From contig DVGD01000121.1 in assembly GCA_018712905.1 (NCBI GenBank), forward strand, positions 1-6,947: 6,947 nt of DNA, read 5' to 3'. The translations under genes and the position numbers were made by a program. Numbering within the stretch: the stretch's first letter is position 1; the number at the start of each line of letters is the position of its first letter. The DNA is from Candidatus Avoscillospira stercoripullorum (lineage in GTDB: Bacteria > Bacillota > Clostridia > Oscillospirales > Oscillospiraceae). The notes under the pieces are model-generated. The model was not told the DNA's origin. It did not search any database and saw only the letters and a program-made list of their open reading frames with translations. Positions 6,406-6,947 of the stretch are shown one piece after another.

Positions 6406-6947
6406 ATGGAAGAGTACACACGGTGCAGCTGGGTCAATCCCAAGGATCCATATTCTATCCAATACCATGATATAGAATGGGGAATCCCCGTCCATTCGGA
6501 TCAAAAACTATTTGAAATGCTGATTCTAGAGTGCTTCCAGGCCGGCCTCTCCTGGGTGTGTATTCTCCATAAGCGAGAGGCTTTTCGACGTGCATTTGAT
6601 GAATTTAATCCTGAGATCATCGCAAACTATCCGGCCAGCAAGGTAGAACAATTGCTGCAAGATCCAGGAATTGTTCGAAATCGCCGCAAAATTGCCGCTG
6701 CCATTGTCAACGCCAAGATGTTTCTCTCCATTCAGAAGGAATGGACGAGCTTTGACCGGTATCTGTGGCATTTTACAGACGGCAAAATCATCTTCGAAAC
6801 CGGCAAAACAAGCTCTCCCCTTTCCGATCTGATATCCCGGGATCTCCAGAAACGGGGCATGAAATTTGTGGGTACAGTCATCATTTATTCCTACTTGCAG
6901 GCTGTTGGGATTATCAATTCCCATGAAGACGGCTGCCACTTTCAATC
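6406..6947 (+). CDS. tag: DNA-3-methyladenine glycosylase I, C-terminus cut by window edge
   Basis: This enzyme removes 3-methyladenine from alkylated DNA, the first step of base excision repair in the cytoplasm. The 180 visible residues align along their length with E. coli Tag (187 residues): CSWVNPKDPYSIQYHDIEWG at the start, LFEMLILECFQAGLSW at 35-50, then GIVRNRRKI and KRGMKFVGT. The four zinc-binding residues typical of Tag are all present as C7, H21, H173 and C177. E42 sits at the place of the conserved active-site glutamate. The residue after it is Cys43 where E. coli has Gly, a mild oddity. AAAGGAG at 6394-6400 lies five bases before the ATG. Only the last few residues should be missing. 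It has its own promoter and a stem-loop before it, so it is probably not linked in function to the VWA gene. Confidence 0.95.
   Translation, partial: MEEYTRCSWVNPKDPYSIQYHDIEWGIPVHSDQKLFEMLILECFQAGLSWVCILHKREAFRRAFDEFNPEIIANYPASKVEQLLQDPGIVRNRRKIAAAIVNAKMFLSIQKEWTSFDRYLWHFTDGKIIFETGKTSSPLSDLISRDLQKRGMKFVGTVIIYSYLQAVGIINSHEDGCHFQ

Noticed and set aside
6526..6945. 139-codon minus-strand open frame
   Set aside because: It is antisense to tag, which aligns along its length with the known glycosylase and has all zinc ligands.
1..6947. CRISPR arrays, tRNA or rRNA genes, insertion sequences
   Set aside because: I saw no regularly spaced repeats, no tRNA or rRNA-like stretches, no transposase-like frames and no flanking inverted repeats.

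Overview
The window looks like a chromosomal piece of a spore-forming, Gram-positive Clostridia species, probably of the Oscillospiraceae type. This is inferred from the moderately high GC, strong AGGAGG-type ribosome binding sites, a DUF3160 lipoprotein, a gut-Clostridia type VWA protein and mother-cell sigma-like promoters. No species marker is present, so the assignment is only approximate.

Left part (1-4226, minus strand): a tight three-gene operon read right to left. It starts from a good extended -10 promoter at about 4265-4293. The order is a four-helix membrane protein with a YcxB-like C-terminal domain (3447-4226), a 744-residue DUF3160 lipoprotein (1216-3450) and a membrane-anchored CapA-like (PGA_cap) metallophosphatase-fold protein (1-1219, cut by the window edge). 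Both gene junctions are ATGA-type overlaps, so the three are probably translationally coupled and work together at the cell envelope; their exact job is unknown. At the extreme left edge the CapA frame stops resembling its family at about position 40. The remaining ~38 bases read, on the other strand, as a LacI-family regulator fragment, which points to a chimeric or rearranged junction.

Middle part (4324-6332): a divergent pair. On the minus strand is a 120-residue protein with ten cysteines (4412-4774), followed by a rho-independent terminator. On the plus strand is a von Willebrand factor A protein with a cysteine-rich C-terminus (4933-6305). The VWA gene carries a one-base deletion at 5092-5094. 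A start at 5103 would miss the first 57 residues, including the DxSxS metal site, while the true start is at 4933. The 158-base spacer holds sigma-K/sigma-E-like promoters facing both ways. A 33-base dyad fills nearly all the space between their -35 elements. Together this suggests a sporulation-controlled, possibly spore-surface, adhesion module.

Right part (6353-6947, plus strand): a promoter, a good ribosome binding site and tag, a DNA-3-methyladenine glycosylase I lacking only its last few residues at the window edge. It appears to be an independent housekeeping repair gene.
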